A stretch of 64,000 nucleotides of DNA from Mycobacterium sp. 1164966.3 (GTDB taxonomy: Bacteria > Actinomycetota > Actinomycetes > Mycobacteriales > Mycobacteriaceae): assembly GCF_001665395.1 (NCBI RefSeq), contig NZ_LZSG01000001.1:186001-250000 (forward strand). The letters are read 5' to 3'. The position numbers and the translations under genes were made by a program. Position 1 is the stretch's first letter. Every line of letters begins with the position of its first letter. Under the pieces are notes generated by a model. It had not been told where the DNA came from and searched no databases. It worked only from the letters and a program-made list of their open reading frames with translations. Shown here piece after piece: positions 38,733-47,634 of the stretch.

Positions 38733-39809
38733 GTGACCGACGCGATTCCCGACGAGCCACTCGGCGACCACGTCCTTGAACTGCAGATCGCCGACGTCGT
38801 CGCCGAGACCGACGAGGCGCGGTCACTGGTGTTCGCGGTGCCGGACGGCCCGAACGACCCGGATATCCCGGCGGAGCGGCTGCGCTACGCGCCCGGCCAG
38901 TTCCTGACGCTGCGAGTTCCCAGCGACCGCACCGGCTCGGTGGCCCGCTGCTACTCACTGTGCAGCTCGCCCTACACCGACGACGCGCTGACCGTCACGG
39001 TCAAACGAACCGCCGATGGATACGCGTCCAACTGGCTGTGCGACAACGCCCACAAGGGCATGCGGATCCACGTCCTGGCGCCGTCGGGCAACTTCGTGCC
39101 CAAAACGCTGGACGACGACTTCCTACTGCTCGCGGCGGGTAGCGGGATCACTCCGATCATGGCGATCTGCAAATCGGCGCTTTCCGAGGGCAGTGGTCAC
39201 GTAACGCTGCTCTACGCCAACCGCGACGACCGCTCGGTGATCTTCCGCGACGCCCTGCGTGAGCTGGCTGCCAAGTATCCCGACCGGCTCACCGTGGTGC
39301 ACTGGCTGGAGTCGCTGCAGGGTCTGCCGAGCGCGACCGCGCTGGCGAAGCTGGCCGCCCCCTATATCGGGCGGCCGGCATACATTTGCGGGCCCGGCCC
39401 GTTCATGCAGGCGTCCAGGGAAGCGTTGACCGCGCTCGACGTTCCTGCCCAGCTAGTGCACATCGAGGTGTTCAAGTCGCTGGATTCGGATCCGTTCGCC
39501 GCGGTGAAGATCGAAGACGCCGGCGACGAACCCCCTGCCACCGCGGTCGTGGAGTTGGACGGTGAGACCCGCACCGTGTCATGGCCGCGCCACGCCAAGC
39601 TGCTCGACGTGTTGCTGGCCGCCGGCCTCGACGCGCCGTTCTCATGCCGAGAGGGCCACTGCGGTGCCTGCGCGTGCACGCTGCGCGGCGGCAACGTGAG
39701 CATGGAAGTCAACGACGTGCTGGAACAGCAGGACCTCGACGACGGGCTGATATTGGCCTGTCAGTCGCACCCGGAAACCGATTCGGTGGAAGTGACCTAC
39801 GACGAATAG
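38733..39809 (+). CDS. kshB: 3-ketosteroid 9-alpha-hydroxylase reductase KshB
   Basis: 358 aa class IA-type oxygenase reductase that passes NADH electrons to KshA. Order of domains: FAD-binding barrel (RCYSLCSSPY near residues 72-81), NADH-binding fold (LLLAAGSGITPIM near 131-143; YICGPGPFM near 220-228), C-terminal plant-type 2Fe-2S domain with CREGHCGACAC near 309-319 and the fourth Cys in LACQS near 348. GTG 38733 with GAGAAAGGA upstream gives the H37Rv length. Diverges from hsaA. KshA is not in the window. Confidence 0.95.
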   Translation: MTDAIPDEPLGDHVLELQIADVVAETDEARSLVFAVPDGPNDPDIPAERLRYAPGQFLTLRVPSDRTGSVARCYSLCSSPYTDDALTVTVKRTADGYASNWLCDNAHKGMRIHVLAPSGNFVPKTLDDDFLLLAAGSGITPIMAICKSALSEGSGHVTLLYANRDDRSVIFRDALRELAAKYPDRLTVVHWLESLQGLPSATALAKLAAPYIGRPAYICGPGPFMQASREALTALDVPAQLVHIEVFKSLDSDPFAAVKIEDAGDEPPATAVVELDGETRTVSWPRHAKLLDVLLAAGLDAPFSCREGHCGACACTLRGGNVSMEVNDVLEQQDLDDGLILACQSHPETDSVEVTYDE

Positions 39810-39865
39810 CCGCAAGCGTTAAGTTCTCCTTGAGGTCGGCAGTGGGATTGCAGGGGAAGGCAAGC

Positions 39866-40402
39866 ATGATGAAGCGGCTGGTGATGGGGTTTGCTGTCGT
39901 CGGACTTATGTTCCCGTTCGCACCTGCCGGAACAGCTCATGCGGCGAGTAACACCGCCACCACCCTGTTTCCGCTGGACGGCCCGAACCAGCTGGAGACG
40001 CACGCCTTCATCAATTGCATCAAAGCGAACGGCAGCTGCGACTTCACCGTCGGAGCCGACATGCAAACCCCCGACGGTGTGACGGGCTTCCCGTCCGGGC
40101 TTTGGGCGCGCCAGACCACAGAGGTCCGCTCGTCGAACCGGCTGGCCTACCTGGACGTCCATGCGAACGGCCAGTACGAGCGGGTCAACAAGTCGGGGGG
40201 GAGCGACGAGATCACCACCGTCTACTTCGGTGACGGACCGCCGGACAAATACCAGACGAGCGGCCGCATCGACTCGACCGATTGGTCGACCGGCCAGCCC
40301 AAGACCGACATCAACGTCTTCCTCTGCACCCACATCCAGGTCGTCTACCCGGGGGTCAACATCACCTCGCCGAGCACTTGCGCGCAGGCGAATTTCTCCT
40401 AG
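39866..40402 (+). CDS. Secreted hypothetical protein (Rv3572-like)
   Basis: 178 aa. Residues 1-27 form a Sec signal peptide (MMKR, hydrophobic core, cleavage after AHA). The mature part is polar with three or four cysteines (CIKANGSCDF near 52-61; FLCTH and STCAQ near the C-terminus) that could form disulfides. GGGGAAGG precedes two adjacent ATGs. Function unknown; mycobacteria have several related small secreted proteins. It stands between kshB and fadE34 without an obvious KstR site. Confidence 0.85.
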   Translation: MMKRLVMGFAVVGLMFPFAPAGTAHAASNTATTLFPLDGPNQLETHAFINCIKANGSCDFTVGADMQTPDGVTGFPSGLWARQTTEVRSSNRLAYLDVHANGQYERVNKSGGSDEITTVYFGDGPPDKYQTSGRIDSTDWSTGQPKTDINVFLCTHIQVVYPGVNITSPSTCAQANFS

Positions 40403-40407
40403 GGTTT

Positions 40408-40534
40408 GGCTTTCGGCGTGAATCGTGGGCTTTGGGTGTGCAGCCTGGGCGCAGATCCAGCGCTGACTCCCGCCCCACGCTCACGCTGAAAGCCCTACGT
40501 TCACACCGAAAACCGTCAGTACACACTCGAAGCC
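40408..40534. terminator. Nested inverted repeats between convergent genes
   Basis: Two overlapping pairs: GGCTTTCGGCGTGA (40408) with TCACGCTGAAAGCC (40481), and GGGCTTTGGGTGTG (40427) with CACACTCGAAGCCC (40521). The pairs interleave, so only one can form at a time. Located between the secreted protein gene (ends 40402) and fadE34 (ends 40562); a bidirectional termination region is likely. Confidence 0.6.
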
Positions 40535-40561
40535 CATGGATATGTCTCTAGGTGGAGATCG

Positions 40562-42667
40562 CTAGCGCGGCAATTCGAGCAACCGCTCGGCGGCGACGGT
40601 GAGCAGGATCTGCTCGGTGCCGCCGGCGATCGTAAGACAGCGGGTATTGAGGAAGTCGTGTACGGCGCGGTTTTCCACGAGGCCGCCACCCTCGGACACG
40701 TCCATCGCGTATTCGGCCAGCGCCTGGCGGTAGCGCACGCCGATGAGCTTGCGCACGCTGGACTGCGCACCCGGGTCCTGACCGCCAAGCGCCAGCTGGG
40801 CGATCCGCTGGTCGAGCAGTGCGCCGGTGGCGGCGGTGGCGATCAGCCGCCCGAGCCGGTCTTGATCGGCGGCGTCGAGGTCCAGCTCGGCCAGCACCTT
40901 GAGCAGCTCTTCCATCGGGTTGCCCAGGGCGGTGCCGGTGGCCATCGCGATGCGCTCGTTGGCGAGCGTGGTGCGGGCCAACCGCCAGCCGTCGTTCACC
41001 ATGCCGACCACCATGTCGTCGGGAACGAACACGTTGTCCAGGAACACCTCGTTGAACAGCGAGTCGCCGGTGATCTCCCGCAGCGGCCGGATTTCGATTC
41101 CGGGCGATTTCATGTCCACCAGGAAGTAGGTGATGCCTTTGTGCTTCGGTGCGTCCGGGTCGGTGCGCGCGAGGCAGACTCCCCATCGCGCCTTGTGCGC
41201 CGCCGATGTCCACACCTTCTGTCCGGTGAGCAGCCAGCCACCCTCGGCCCGCACGGCCTTAGTGCGCAGCGACGCCAGGTCCGAACCGGCTCCCGGCTCG
41301 GAAAACAGTTGGCACCAAAGGAATTCACCGCGCAAGGTGGCCGGGACGAAGCGCTCTATCTGCTCCGGCGTGCCGTGCTCGAGGATGGTCGGCGCCGCCC
41401 ACCAGCCGATCACCAGGTCCGGACGCTCCACGCCGGCCGCAGCCAGCTCCTGATCGATCAGCAGTTGCTCGGCCGGCGACGCGTCGCGCCCGTACGGCGG
41501 GGGCCAATGCGGCGCCTGCAGAGCTGAATCGGCCAGCGCCACTTGCCGCTTCTCCTCGGGCAGCGCGGCAACCTCGCCGACGGCCGCGGCAATCTCCGGA
41601 CGCAGGCTTTCGACATCCGACAGATCGATACCGAGGCGGCGCCGGACACCGTCCTGGGTCAGCGCGGCGACGCGCCGTAGCCAGCTCTCGGCGCCGCCGA
41701 GAAAGCGGCCGATGCTGTGGGCCCGCCGCAGGTACAGGTGCGCGTCGTGTTCCCAGGTGCAGCCGATCCCGCCGAGCACCTGAATGCAGTCTTTGACGTT
41801 GGCCTTCGCCGCGGTCATGCAGATGCTCGCGGCCAGCGCCGCAGCGATGGCGAACTGACTTTCATCGCAATCACCGGCGGCCCGGGCCGCATCGGCGGCG
41901 GCCACCTCGGCCTGCTCGGCCCGGCACAACATTTCCGCACACAGATGCTTGACGGCCTGGAAGCTACCGATCGGCTTGCCGAACTGCTCACGCACCTTGG
42001 CGTAGGCGACCGCGGTGTCCAGGGCATAGCGGGTCACCCCGGCCGCCGCGGCGGCCAGCACCGTCGCGGCCAGGTCGGCTACCGGCCGCTCGGCCAGCAA
42101 CGACGCCTCCGCCGAGGTCAGCACCACCCGGGACAGCGGCCGGGAAAAGTCGGCGGCCGGCAGTGGCTCAATCGACACCCCTTCGGCGGTGCTGTCCACC
42201 AGCAACCAATCCCCCGCGGCCGGCAACACCAGGAACCCACCGGGCGCGGCGCCCAACACCCACGGCAAAGTGCCGGACGCGCGCGAAGTGTCTCTGTCGA
42301 ACCGCACCTCCCCTTCGAGCGCGAGACCGGCGAAGCGTTCGCCCGACGCGAGCGCGCTCAGCACGTCGGGATCCGTCGCGACCAGCGTTGCCAGCGCCGT
42401 CGTTGCGACCGGCCCGGGCGCCAGCACCTTGGCGGCCTCCTCGACCATCGCGCACAGGTCTTCGATGCTGCCGCCCGCCCCACCGTGCTCCTCCGGGACG
42501 GCGACTTCGAACAGTCCCAGGTCGGCCAGGCCCGCGTATACCGGCCGCCAGGCGTCGGCGTCGCCTTGCTCAATGGCGCGGACAGCCTGGCTCGGGCCCG
42601 AGTTCCGGGACCAATCGCGCACCAACTCGCGCGCGGCAGACTGTTCGTCGGTGACGGTCCCTACCAC
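40562..42667 (-). CDS. fadE34: Tandem acyl-CoA dehydrogenase FadE34 (ChsE3)
   Basis: 701 aa, two acyl-CoA dehydrogenase domains fused (about 1-350 and 360-701), so one chain replaces the usual heteromer. Assigned to a sterol side-chain dehydrogenation step. N-terminal domain: REQFGKPIGSFQAVKHL near residue 225. C-terminal domain: WCQLFSEPGAGSDLASLRTKA near 450-470, and TIAGGTEQILLTVAAERLL at the end. GTG 42667 with GGAGGACTC upstream is preferred; a longer frame exists. Diverges from kstR over the perfect KstR operator at 42774. Confidence 0.93.
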   Translation of the reverse strand: MVGTVTDEQSAARELVRDWSRNSGPSQAVRAIEQGDADAWRPVYAGLADLGLFEVAVPEEHGGAGGSIEDLCAMVEEAAKVLAPGPVATTALATLVATDPDVLSALASGERFAGLALEGEVRFDRDTSRASGTLPWVLGAAPGGFLVLPAAGDWLLVDSTAEGVSIEPLPAADFSRPLSRVVLTSAEASLLAERPVADLAATVLAAAAAGVTRYALDTAVAYAKVREQFGKPIGSFQAVKHLCAEMLCRAEQAEVAAADAARAAGDCDESQFAIAAALAASICMTAAKANVKDCIQVLGGIGCTWEHDAHLYLRRAHSIGRFLGGAESWLRRVAALTQDGVRRRLGIDLSDVESLRPEIAAAVGEVAALPEEKRQVALADSALQAPHWPPPYGRDASPAEQLLIDQELAAAGVERPDLVIGWWAAPTILEHGTPEQIERFVPATLRGEFLWCQLFSEPGAGSDLASLRTKAVRAEGGWLLTGQKVWTSAAHKARWGVCLARTDPDAPKHKGITYFLVDMKSPGIEIRPLREITGDSLFNEVFLDNVFVPDDMVVGMVNDGWRLARTTLANERIAMATGTALGNPMEELLKVLAELDLDAADQDRLGRLIATAATGALLDQRIAQLALGGQDPGAQSSVRKLIGVRYRQALAEYAMDVSEGGGLVENRAVHDFLNTRCLTIAGGTEQILLTVAAERLLELPR

Positions 42668-42773
42668 GTGTGAGTCCTCCGCGTGCTGTTCGACGTGACA
42701 AGCGGGGCGATCTGCCCCTGGTCCCAACTGTCCGACTCCTCCTCGGCTTGCTCCACAACCCGCATCGTCGGAC

Positions 42774-42787
42774 TAGAACGTGTTCTA
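42774..42787. promoter_or_regulatory. Perfect KstR operator, fadE34/kstR divergent promoter
   Basis: TAGAACGTGTTCTA is a perfect match to the palindromic KstR core. It lies 107 bp upstream of fadE34 and 141 bp upstream of the preferred kstR start, consistent with autoregulation of kstR. Next to it, 42750-42773, is a degenerate copy of the MIRU-like element. Confidence 0.93.
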
Positions 42788-42927
42788 ATAGTGCCAGTAG
42801 TCGACCGTCAAGTCGAACGCCATTGCAGCAGGACACGTGGTTGTGTCGGCGGCCGGGAGGTGGGAAATTCACACACGAAATGCGTATCGTTTGCGAACGG
42901 ACCGCCGGAAAAGGAGCTACCCCTCAG

Positions 42928-43599
42928 ATGTCGCCAACGAACACAAACCCGGGCCGCGCCGCCGACACCGCGCAGCCCCGAGAGGTGGTGAACGTGGCGG
43001 TATTGGCTGAATCCGAGCTCGGTTCGGAGGCGCAGCGGGAACGGCGTAAGCGCATCCTCGACGCGACCATGGCCATCGCGTCCAAGGGCGGCTATGAGGC
43101 GGTGCAGATGCGGGCGGTGGCAGACCGCGCTGATGTCGCGGTCGGGACGCTGTACCGCTACTTCCCGTCGAAGGTGCATTTGCTGGTGTCGGCGCTGGGC
43201 CGGGAATTCACCCGGATCGACGCCAAGACCGACCGTTCGGCCGTTGCAGGGGGCACCCCGTTTCAGCGACTGAAGTTCATGGTCGACAAGCTCAACCGGG
43301 CGATGCAGCGCAATCCGCTGCTCACCGAGGCGATGACCCGCGCATACGTGTTCGCCGACGCCTCCGCGGCAAGCGAGGTTGACCATGTCGAGAAACTCAT
43401 CGACAGCATGTTCGCGCGCGCGATGGCCGACGGCGAGCCGACCGAGCACCAGTACCAAGTCGCCCGCGTGATCTCCGATGTCTGGACGAACAACCTGCTG
43501 GCTTGGCTCACCCGCCGAGCCTCGGCGACCGACGTCAGTAAGCGGCTCGACCTGGCCGTGCGGCTGTTGATCGGCAACGGCGAAGGTTCTCGCAGCTGA
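42928..43599 (+). CDS. kstR: TetR-family cholesterol regulon repressor KstR
   Basis: 223 aa from ATG 42928, which has AAAGGAG 10 bp upstream; GTG 42994 would give 201 aa and matches the commonly annotated protein (VAVLAESEL). The TetR helix-turn-helix is at about 40-85 (MRAVADRADVAVGTLYRYFPSKVHLL). The orthologue represses the uptake, side-chain and ring A/B genes and is released by cholestenoyl-CoA thioesters. All five KstR-type operators listed here are its expected targets. Confidence 0.95.
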   Translation: MSPTNTNPGRAADTAQPREVVNVAVLAESELGSEAQRERRKRILDATMAIASKGGYEAVQMRAVADRADVAVGTLYRYFPSKVHLLVSALGREFTRIDAKTDRSAVAGGTPFQRLKFMVDKLNRAMQRNPLLTEAMTRAYVFADASAASEVDHVEKLIDSMFARAMADGEPTEHQYQVARVISDVWTNNLLAWLTRRASATDVSKRLDLAVRLLIGNGEGSRS

Positions 43600-43636
43600 T
43601 TCTGCGGCCATGCGGGCGTCAATGCGCGCGACGGGC

Positions 43637-44716
43637 TTAGGCGGGCGGGCCCGCGGTGCGTCCCCGGATCAGCTCAGTGGCCAGCAGTTCGACAACCGGC
43701 AGACCCGACCGCGGCGGCTTCTGCACCAGTTCACCCGCTCGGCGTCCCTTCTGCAGGCTCGGCTGCGCAACGGTGGTCAGACCGCGGCTGATCGCCTCCG
43801 GGACGCCGTCGAAACCCGTGACGGTCAGCTGGCCGGGGACGTAAATGCCATGTCCCCGTAAGTAATCCATGGCCGATAAGGCCAGTATGTCTGCGGTGCA
43901 CATGAGCGCGGTGATGCGTGGATTGGCGTCCAGCGCCACCTTCGCGGCGTCGCCGCCGGAGGCAGGCAGGTGCTCGTAGCTCTCCACCACGGTGAGCGAT
44001 TCCGGGTCGATGTCGTGCGCCGTCATCGCCTCCCAGACCCCGATGATCCGCTCGCGCTGCACATCGAACGTGGGCGACTTCAGCCGTTGCGCGTCCACCA
44101 GGCCGTGACGTCGGTCCCGGCCCAGACGCATGGTGAGAAGGCCGATCTCGCGATGCCCCAATCCCATTACGTAGTCTGCGATTTCGCGCATCGTCGCCCG
44201 GTCGTCGATACCCACCCGCGACACTCCGGGCAGGTCCATCGGCTGGTCAACGACCACAACCGGCAGCCGCCGTTGCAGGACCACCTGCAGATAGGGGTCT
44301 TCGTCGCAGACCGAATAGACCACGAAACCGTCCACCCCGGCGGAGAGCACGGCGGCGGTTCCGTCGGTCAGGCTGCGGCCGGGTCCCACCGCTACCAGCA
44401 ACAGCCCCTGCCCCAGTTCTTCGCACGATTGCGCCACTCCCGCAACGAAATCCCGGGCCGCGGGGTCGCTGAAGGAGTAGGTGAGCGCTTCGGTCATCAC
44501 CAGACCGATCGCGCCGGCTTTGCGGGTACGCAGCGATCGCGCCACCGGATCGGGTCCCGCGTAACCCAACCGCTTCGCCGTGGCGAGCACCCGCTCCCGC
44601 AGTTCGGGTGAAAGCTGATCCGGTCGGTTGAAGGCGTTCGAGATGGTGGTCCGCGAGACCTTCAGCTCGGCCGCCAAGGACGCCAGAGTCGCACGCCGGC
44701 GCGGTGTGGGACTCAC
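43637..44716 (-). CDS. LacI-family transcriptional regulator (Rv3575c-like)
   Basis: 359 aa. N-terminal LacI HTH at about residues 9-55 (ATLASLAAELKVSRTTISNAFN, LGYAGPDP hinge), then a periplasmic-binding-protein-like effector domain ending in SAMDYLRGHGIYVPGQLTVTGFD. GTG 44716 start. It converges on kstR with a 37-bp gap and diverges from the znu operon. Its ligand, probably a sugar or related small molecule, and its targets are unknown. Confidence 0.9.
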   Translation of the reverse strand: MSPTPRRRATLASLAAELKVSRTTISNAFNRPDQLSPELRERVLATAKRLGYAGPDPVARSLRTRKAGAIGLVMTEALTYSFSDPAARDFVAGVAQSCEELGQGLLLVAVGPGRSLTDGTAAVLSAGVDGFVVYSVCDEDPYLQVVLQRRLPVVVVDQPMDLPGVSRVGIDDRATMREIADYVMGLGHREIGLLTMRLGRDRRHGLVDAQRLKSPTFDVQRERIIGVWEAMTAHDIDPESLTVVESYEHLPASGGDAAKVALDANPRITALMCTADILALSAMDYLRGHGIYVPGQLTVTGFDGVPEAISRGLTTVAQPSLQKGRRAGELVQKPPRSGLPVVELLATELIRGRTAGPPA

Positions 44717-44776
44717 GTCCGGCCACGCTACAGCGGATTCGCGGGCGCAGGTAAGCGCCGCGTGACCCCGCTTTAC

Positions 44777-44797
44777 TAATGGAAACGATTTTCATTA
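44777..44797. promoter_or_regulatory. Zur (FurB)-like operator upstream of znuA
   Basis: 21-bp palindrome TAATGGAAA-CGA-TTTTCATTA with one arm mismatch, in an AT-rich island that contrasts with the GC-rich surroundings. It resembles the zinc-uptake regulator boxes of mycobacteria. It lies about 120 bp upstream of znuA and 60 bp upstream of the LacI gene. Confidence 0.75.
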
Positions 44798-44852
44798 ATA
44801 TTGGTGGTCAGCTTAGGGCCGGCGAGAGGAAATCGGGCGTGCGGACGGCTCT

Positions 44853-44899
44853 TGTGGCGATCGCAAGCGCGGCGGCGCCGCGCGAAGCGGGTCGGCACC
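44853..44899. repeat. 47-bp imperfect palindrome copy upstream of znuA
   Basis: TGTGGCGATCGCAAGCGCGG ... GAAGCGGGTCGGCACC, the same length as and clearly related to the copies in chsE1 and the kshB leader; the first 20 bases equal the chsE1 consensus apart from one. It ends 20 bp before the znuA ATG. Confidence 0.75.
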
Positions 44900-44918
44900 A
44901 TCGGGTCCTGAGACACGA

Positions 44919-45857
44919 ATGGCGCTAGTGAACACCGGCGACCCGCCGCGCCCGGCCAGGGCGCGCTGGCGCTGCACCGTCATCGCCGTCTTGATCGGCT
45001 CGACGTTGTTGACCGGCTGTGCCACTAGCGGTGGGGCGCACCCGCACGCCGGCGCGGTCGTGGCGTCCACCGACGTGTGGGGCAGCGTCGCGCGGGCCGT
45101 CGCCAAAAGTCATCTCACCGTCAGGTCCGTGCTGTCCGCCCCCGAGACCGATCCGCACTCGTACCAAGCCAGCCCGTCGGACGCCGCAGCGATCGCCGAC
45201 GCGGCCCTGGTGGTTTACAACGGCGGCGGGTACGACCCGTGGGTCGAGCAGGTGCTCGCCGCCCATCCTGGAATCAAATCGGTCAATGCGTATTCACTTC
45301 TCGAGCCCGCCAGCTCCGGAGCCGGGCCGCCCGACGAACACGTCTTCTACGACCTGAACGTCGCCAAGTCGGTCGCCGCGCTGATCGCCGACCGGCTGGC
45401 GGCCATCGACCCGGCCAACGCCGCCGACTACCGCGCCAATGCCGCAGAGTTCTGCCGCGGTGCCGACGCGATCGCCATCTCCGAACACGCCATCGCCGCC
45501 AACTACCCCGCGACCGGCATCATCGCGACCGAACCCGTCGGGCACTATCTGATCGCCGCTTCTGGCCTGGTGAATCGCACCCCGCCCGCCTTCACCGCGG
45601 CGAACGAGAACGAAACCGATCCCTCACCGGCCGACATGGCATCGGTTCTGGACCTGATCAACCACCGGCAGGTAGCCGCGCTGCTGGTCAACCCGCAGAC
45701 GTCCAGCGCCGCCACGAACGGCCTCAAGGACGCTGCCCGCCGCGCAGGTGTCCCGGTGACCGAAGTGACCGAGACCCTACCGCCGGGCACCGATTACCTG
45801 ACGTGGCAACGCAATACGGTCAACCAGCTGCTCGCCGCACTGCGGTCGGGCCGATGA
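44919..45857 (+). CDS. znuA: Zinc ABC transporter substrate-binding lipoprotein ZnuA
   Basis: 312 aa. Residues 18-33 are a lipoprotein signal with lipobox LLTGC (Cys33). The mature protein is a cluster A-I metal-binding protein: candidate metal ligands are His in TDPHSYQAS near 81, His in DEHVFYD near 140 and His in VGHYLIA near 206. It starts the znuA-znuC-znuB operon behind a Zur-like box and captures zinc outside the membrane. Start chosen at ATG 44919. Confidence 0.88.
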   Translation: MALVNTGDPPRPARARWRCTVIAVLIGSTLLTGCATSGGAHPHAGAVVASTDVWGSVARAVAKSHLTVRSVLSAPETDPHSYQASPSDAAAIADAALVVYNGGGYDPWVEQVLAAHPGIKSVNAYSLLEPASSGAGPPDEHVFYDLNVAKSVAALIADRLAAIDPANAADYRANAAEFCRGADAIAISEHAIAANYPATGIIATEPVGHYLIAASGLVNRTPPAFTAANENETDPSPADMASVLDLINHRQVAALLVNPQTSSAATNGLKDAARRAGVPVTEVTETLPPGTDYLTWQRNTVNQLLAALRSGR

Positions 45858-45861
45858 GCGC

Positions 45862-46701
45862 GTGAGTCACCAGGCTGTCGGGGTCGTCGGCCGCGGTGCG
45901 CAGAGCGTTTCGCTCCAGGGTGCCCGGTTGGCGTTCGGCGATCGCGTGCTGTGGGATCACCTTGACCTTTCGGTGTCGCGCGGAGAGTTCGTCGCGGTGT
46001 TGGGGCCCAACGGCACCGGCAAGACGTCATTGCTCAAGGTGCTGCTGGGGCAGCTTCCGCTGAGTGCCGGCGTCGCGCTGGTGGAAGGCAAACGCATCAC
46101 TTCGGGCAGCGGCCACATCGGGTATGTGCCGCAGCATCGGCCGATGGACCGCGACGTCATGGTGCGCGGGCGTGACCTGGTCGCGCTTGGCATCGACGGT
46201 CGCCGGTGGGGCTGGGTGTCGCTACGCCCCGCCGATCGGGCCGGCCGGCGCGAGGCCGTGCGGCGGGCGCTGCGTCAGGTGAACGGCGAACGGCTGGCGG
46301 ATCTCCGCGTCGGGGTGATGTCCGGCGGCGAGCTGCAGCGGGTGCGCGTAGCGCAGGCGCTGGCCAGCGACCCGAGGCTGCTGCTTTGCGACGAGCCGCT
46401 ATTGACGCTGGACCCGGCCAACGCGAAGTTGATAGCGGCGCTGATCGACCGGCGCCGCCGGCAAGCCGAGACCACGGTCATCGTCGTCACCCACGAGGTC
46501 AACCCGATCCTGCCGTACGTGGACCGCGTGCTGTACCTGGTCGACGGCCGGTTCACCGTCGGCACCGTCGAGCAGGTGATGACGAGCCAGACACTGTCGC
46601 GGCTTTACCAGGCCGACATCGAGGTGGTGAAGGTCAAGGGCCGGTATGTGGTCGTCGGCGCGCCGGAACAGATGGTGCCGACCCACGATGGGCACGTCTG
46701 A
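45862..46701 (+). CDS. znuC: Zinc ABC transporter ATP-binding protein ZnuC
   Basis: 279 aa ATPase. Walker A GPNGTGKTS near residues 49-57, signature MSGGELQRVRVAQAL near 153-167, Walker B LLLCDEP near 173-179 and switch His in VTHEVNP near 213. GTG 45862 lies 4 bp after the znuA stop; the stop shares one base with the znuB ATG. A Q-loop region VPQHRPMD is near 90. Confidence 0.9.
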   Translation: MSHQAVGVVGRGAQSVSLQGARLAFGDRVLWDHLDLSVSRGEFVAVLGPNGTGKTSLLKVLLGQLPLSAGVALVEGKRITSGSGHIGYVPQHRPMDRDVMVRGRDLVALGIDGRRWGWVSLRPADRAGRREAVRRALRQVNGERLADLRVGVMSGGELQRVRVAQALASDPRLLLCDEPLLTLDPANAKLIAALIDRRRRQAETTVIVVTHEVNPILPYVDRVLYLVDGRFTVGTVEQVMTSQTLSRLYQADIEVVKVKGRYVVVGAPEQMVPTHDGHV

Positions 46702-47564
46702 TGAACTACCGGCTCGCCGAGATGCTCGACCATCTGTTCTCTTTCGACATCACCGCCCACCTGCTCCGACACGACTTCGTGCAGCAGGCGCTGATCGCGG
46801 CGGCGTTGCTGGGCCTGGTCGCCGGGCTGATCGGCCCGTTTATCGTGATGCGCCAGATGTCGTTCGCCGTGCACGGCTCCAGCGAACTTTCCTTGACCGG
46901 CGCCGCGTTCGCTTTGCTGGTCGGCTTCCAGGTGGGCCTGGGTGCGCTGATCGGCAGCGCACTCGCGGCGGCGCTGTTCGGTCTGCTCGGTCAGCGCGCC
47001 CGCGAGCGGGATTCGGTGACCGGGGTGGTGCTTGCGTTCGGCCTGGGATTGGCGGTGCTGTTCATCCATCTCTACCCGGGTCGGACCGCGACCAGTTTTG
47101 CTTTGCTGACCGGCCAGATCGTCGGAGTCGGGTATTCCGGGCTGGCGATGCTGGCAGCCGTTTGTCTGCTCGTCATCGCCGTGCTCGCGGTCTGCTACCG
47201 GCCCTTGCTGTTCGCCACCGTCGACCCGGAGGTGGCCGCCGCGCGTGGGGTGCCGGTACGCGCCCTGGGCATTGTGTTCGCCGCACTGGTCGGGGTAGTG
47301 GCCGCTCAGGCCGTGCAGATCGTCGGGGCACTGCTGGTGATGTCGTTGCTGATCACGCCGGCGGCAGCGGCGGCCCGCGTAGTGACCTCGCCGGTCGCGG
47401 CGATCGTGGCGGCCGTGGTGTTCGCCGAAGTTTCGGCCGTCGCAGGCATCCTGCTGTCCCTGGCGCCCGGCGTGCCGGTCTCGGTGTTCGTCGCGACCAT
47501 TTCGTTTTTGATCTACCTGTTTTGTTGGCTGATCGGCCGGCGACGCCAGTACGCCAGCACTTAA
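46701..47564 (+). CDS. znuB: Zinc ABC transporter permease ZnuB
   Basis: 287 aa, ABC-3 family permease with about eight membrane helices covering most of the chain from residue 28 onward. RQMSFAVHGSSELSLTGAA near 51-69 is the family-typical cytoplasmic segment, and DPEVAAARGVPVRAL near 175-189 is the EAA-like loop that contacts ZnuC. Begins at a TGATG junction. Metal choice (zinc rather than manganese) is inferred from the Zur-like box. Confidence 0.88.
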   Translation: MNYRLAEMLDHLFSFDITAHLLRHDFVQQALIAAALLGLVAGLIGPFIVMRQMSFAVHGSSELSLTGAAFALLVGFQVGLGALIGSALAAALFGLLGQRARERDSVTGVVLAFGLGLAVLFIHLYPGRTATSFALLTGQIVGVGYSGLAMLAAVCLLVIAVLAVCYRPLLFATVDPEVAAARGVPVRALGIVFAALVGVVAAQAVQIVGALLVMSLLITPAAAAARVVTSPVAAIVAAVVFAEVSAVAGILLSLAPGVPVSVFVATISFLIYLFCWLIGRRRQYAST

Positions 47565-47634
47565 GCTTGTCCAACGCAACACCCGAGCCGGTTGGACGGG
47601 TTTTCTTTCCGGCTCACGCGCCGGTAGGAAAACG

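Noticed and set aside
47585..47615. GAGCCGG/CCGGCTC hairpin between znuB and the LppH-like gene
   Set aside because: Seven-base arms without a U-tract; such short GC pairings are common here, so it was not called a terminator.
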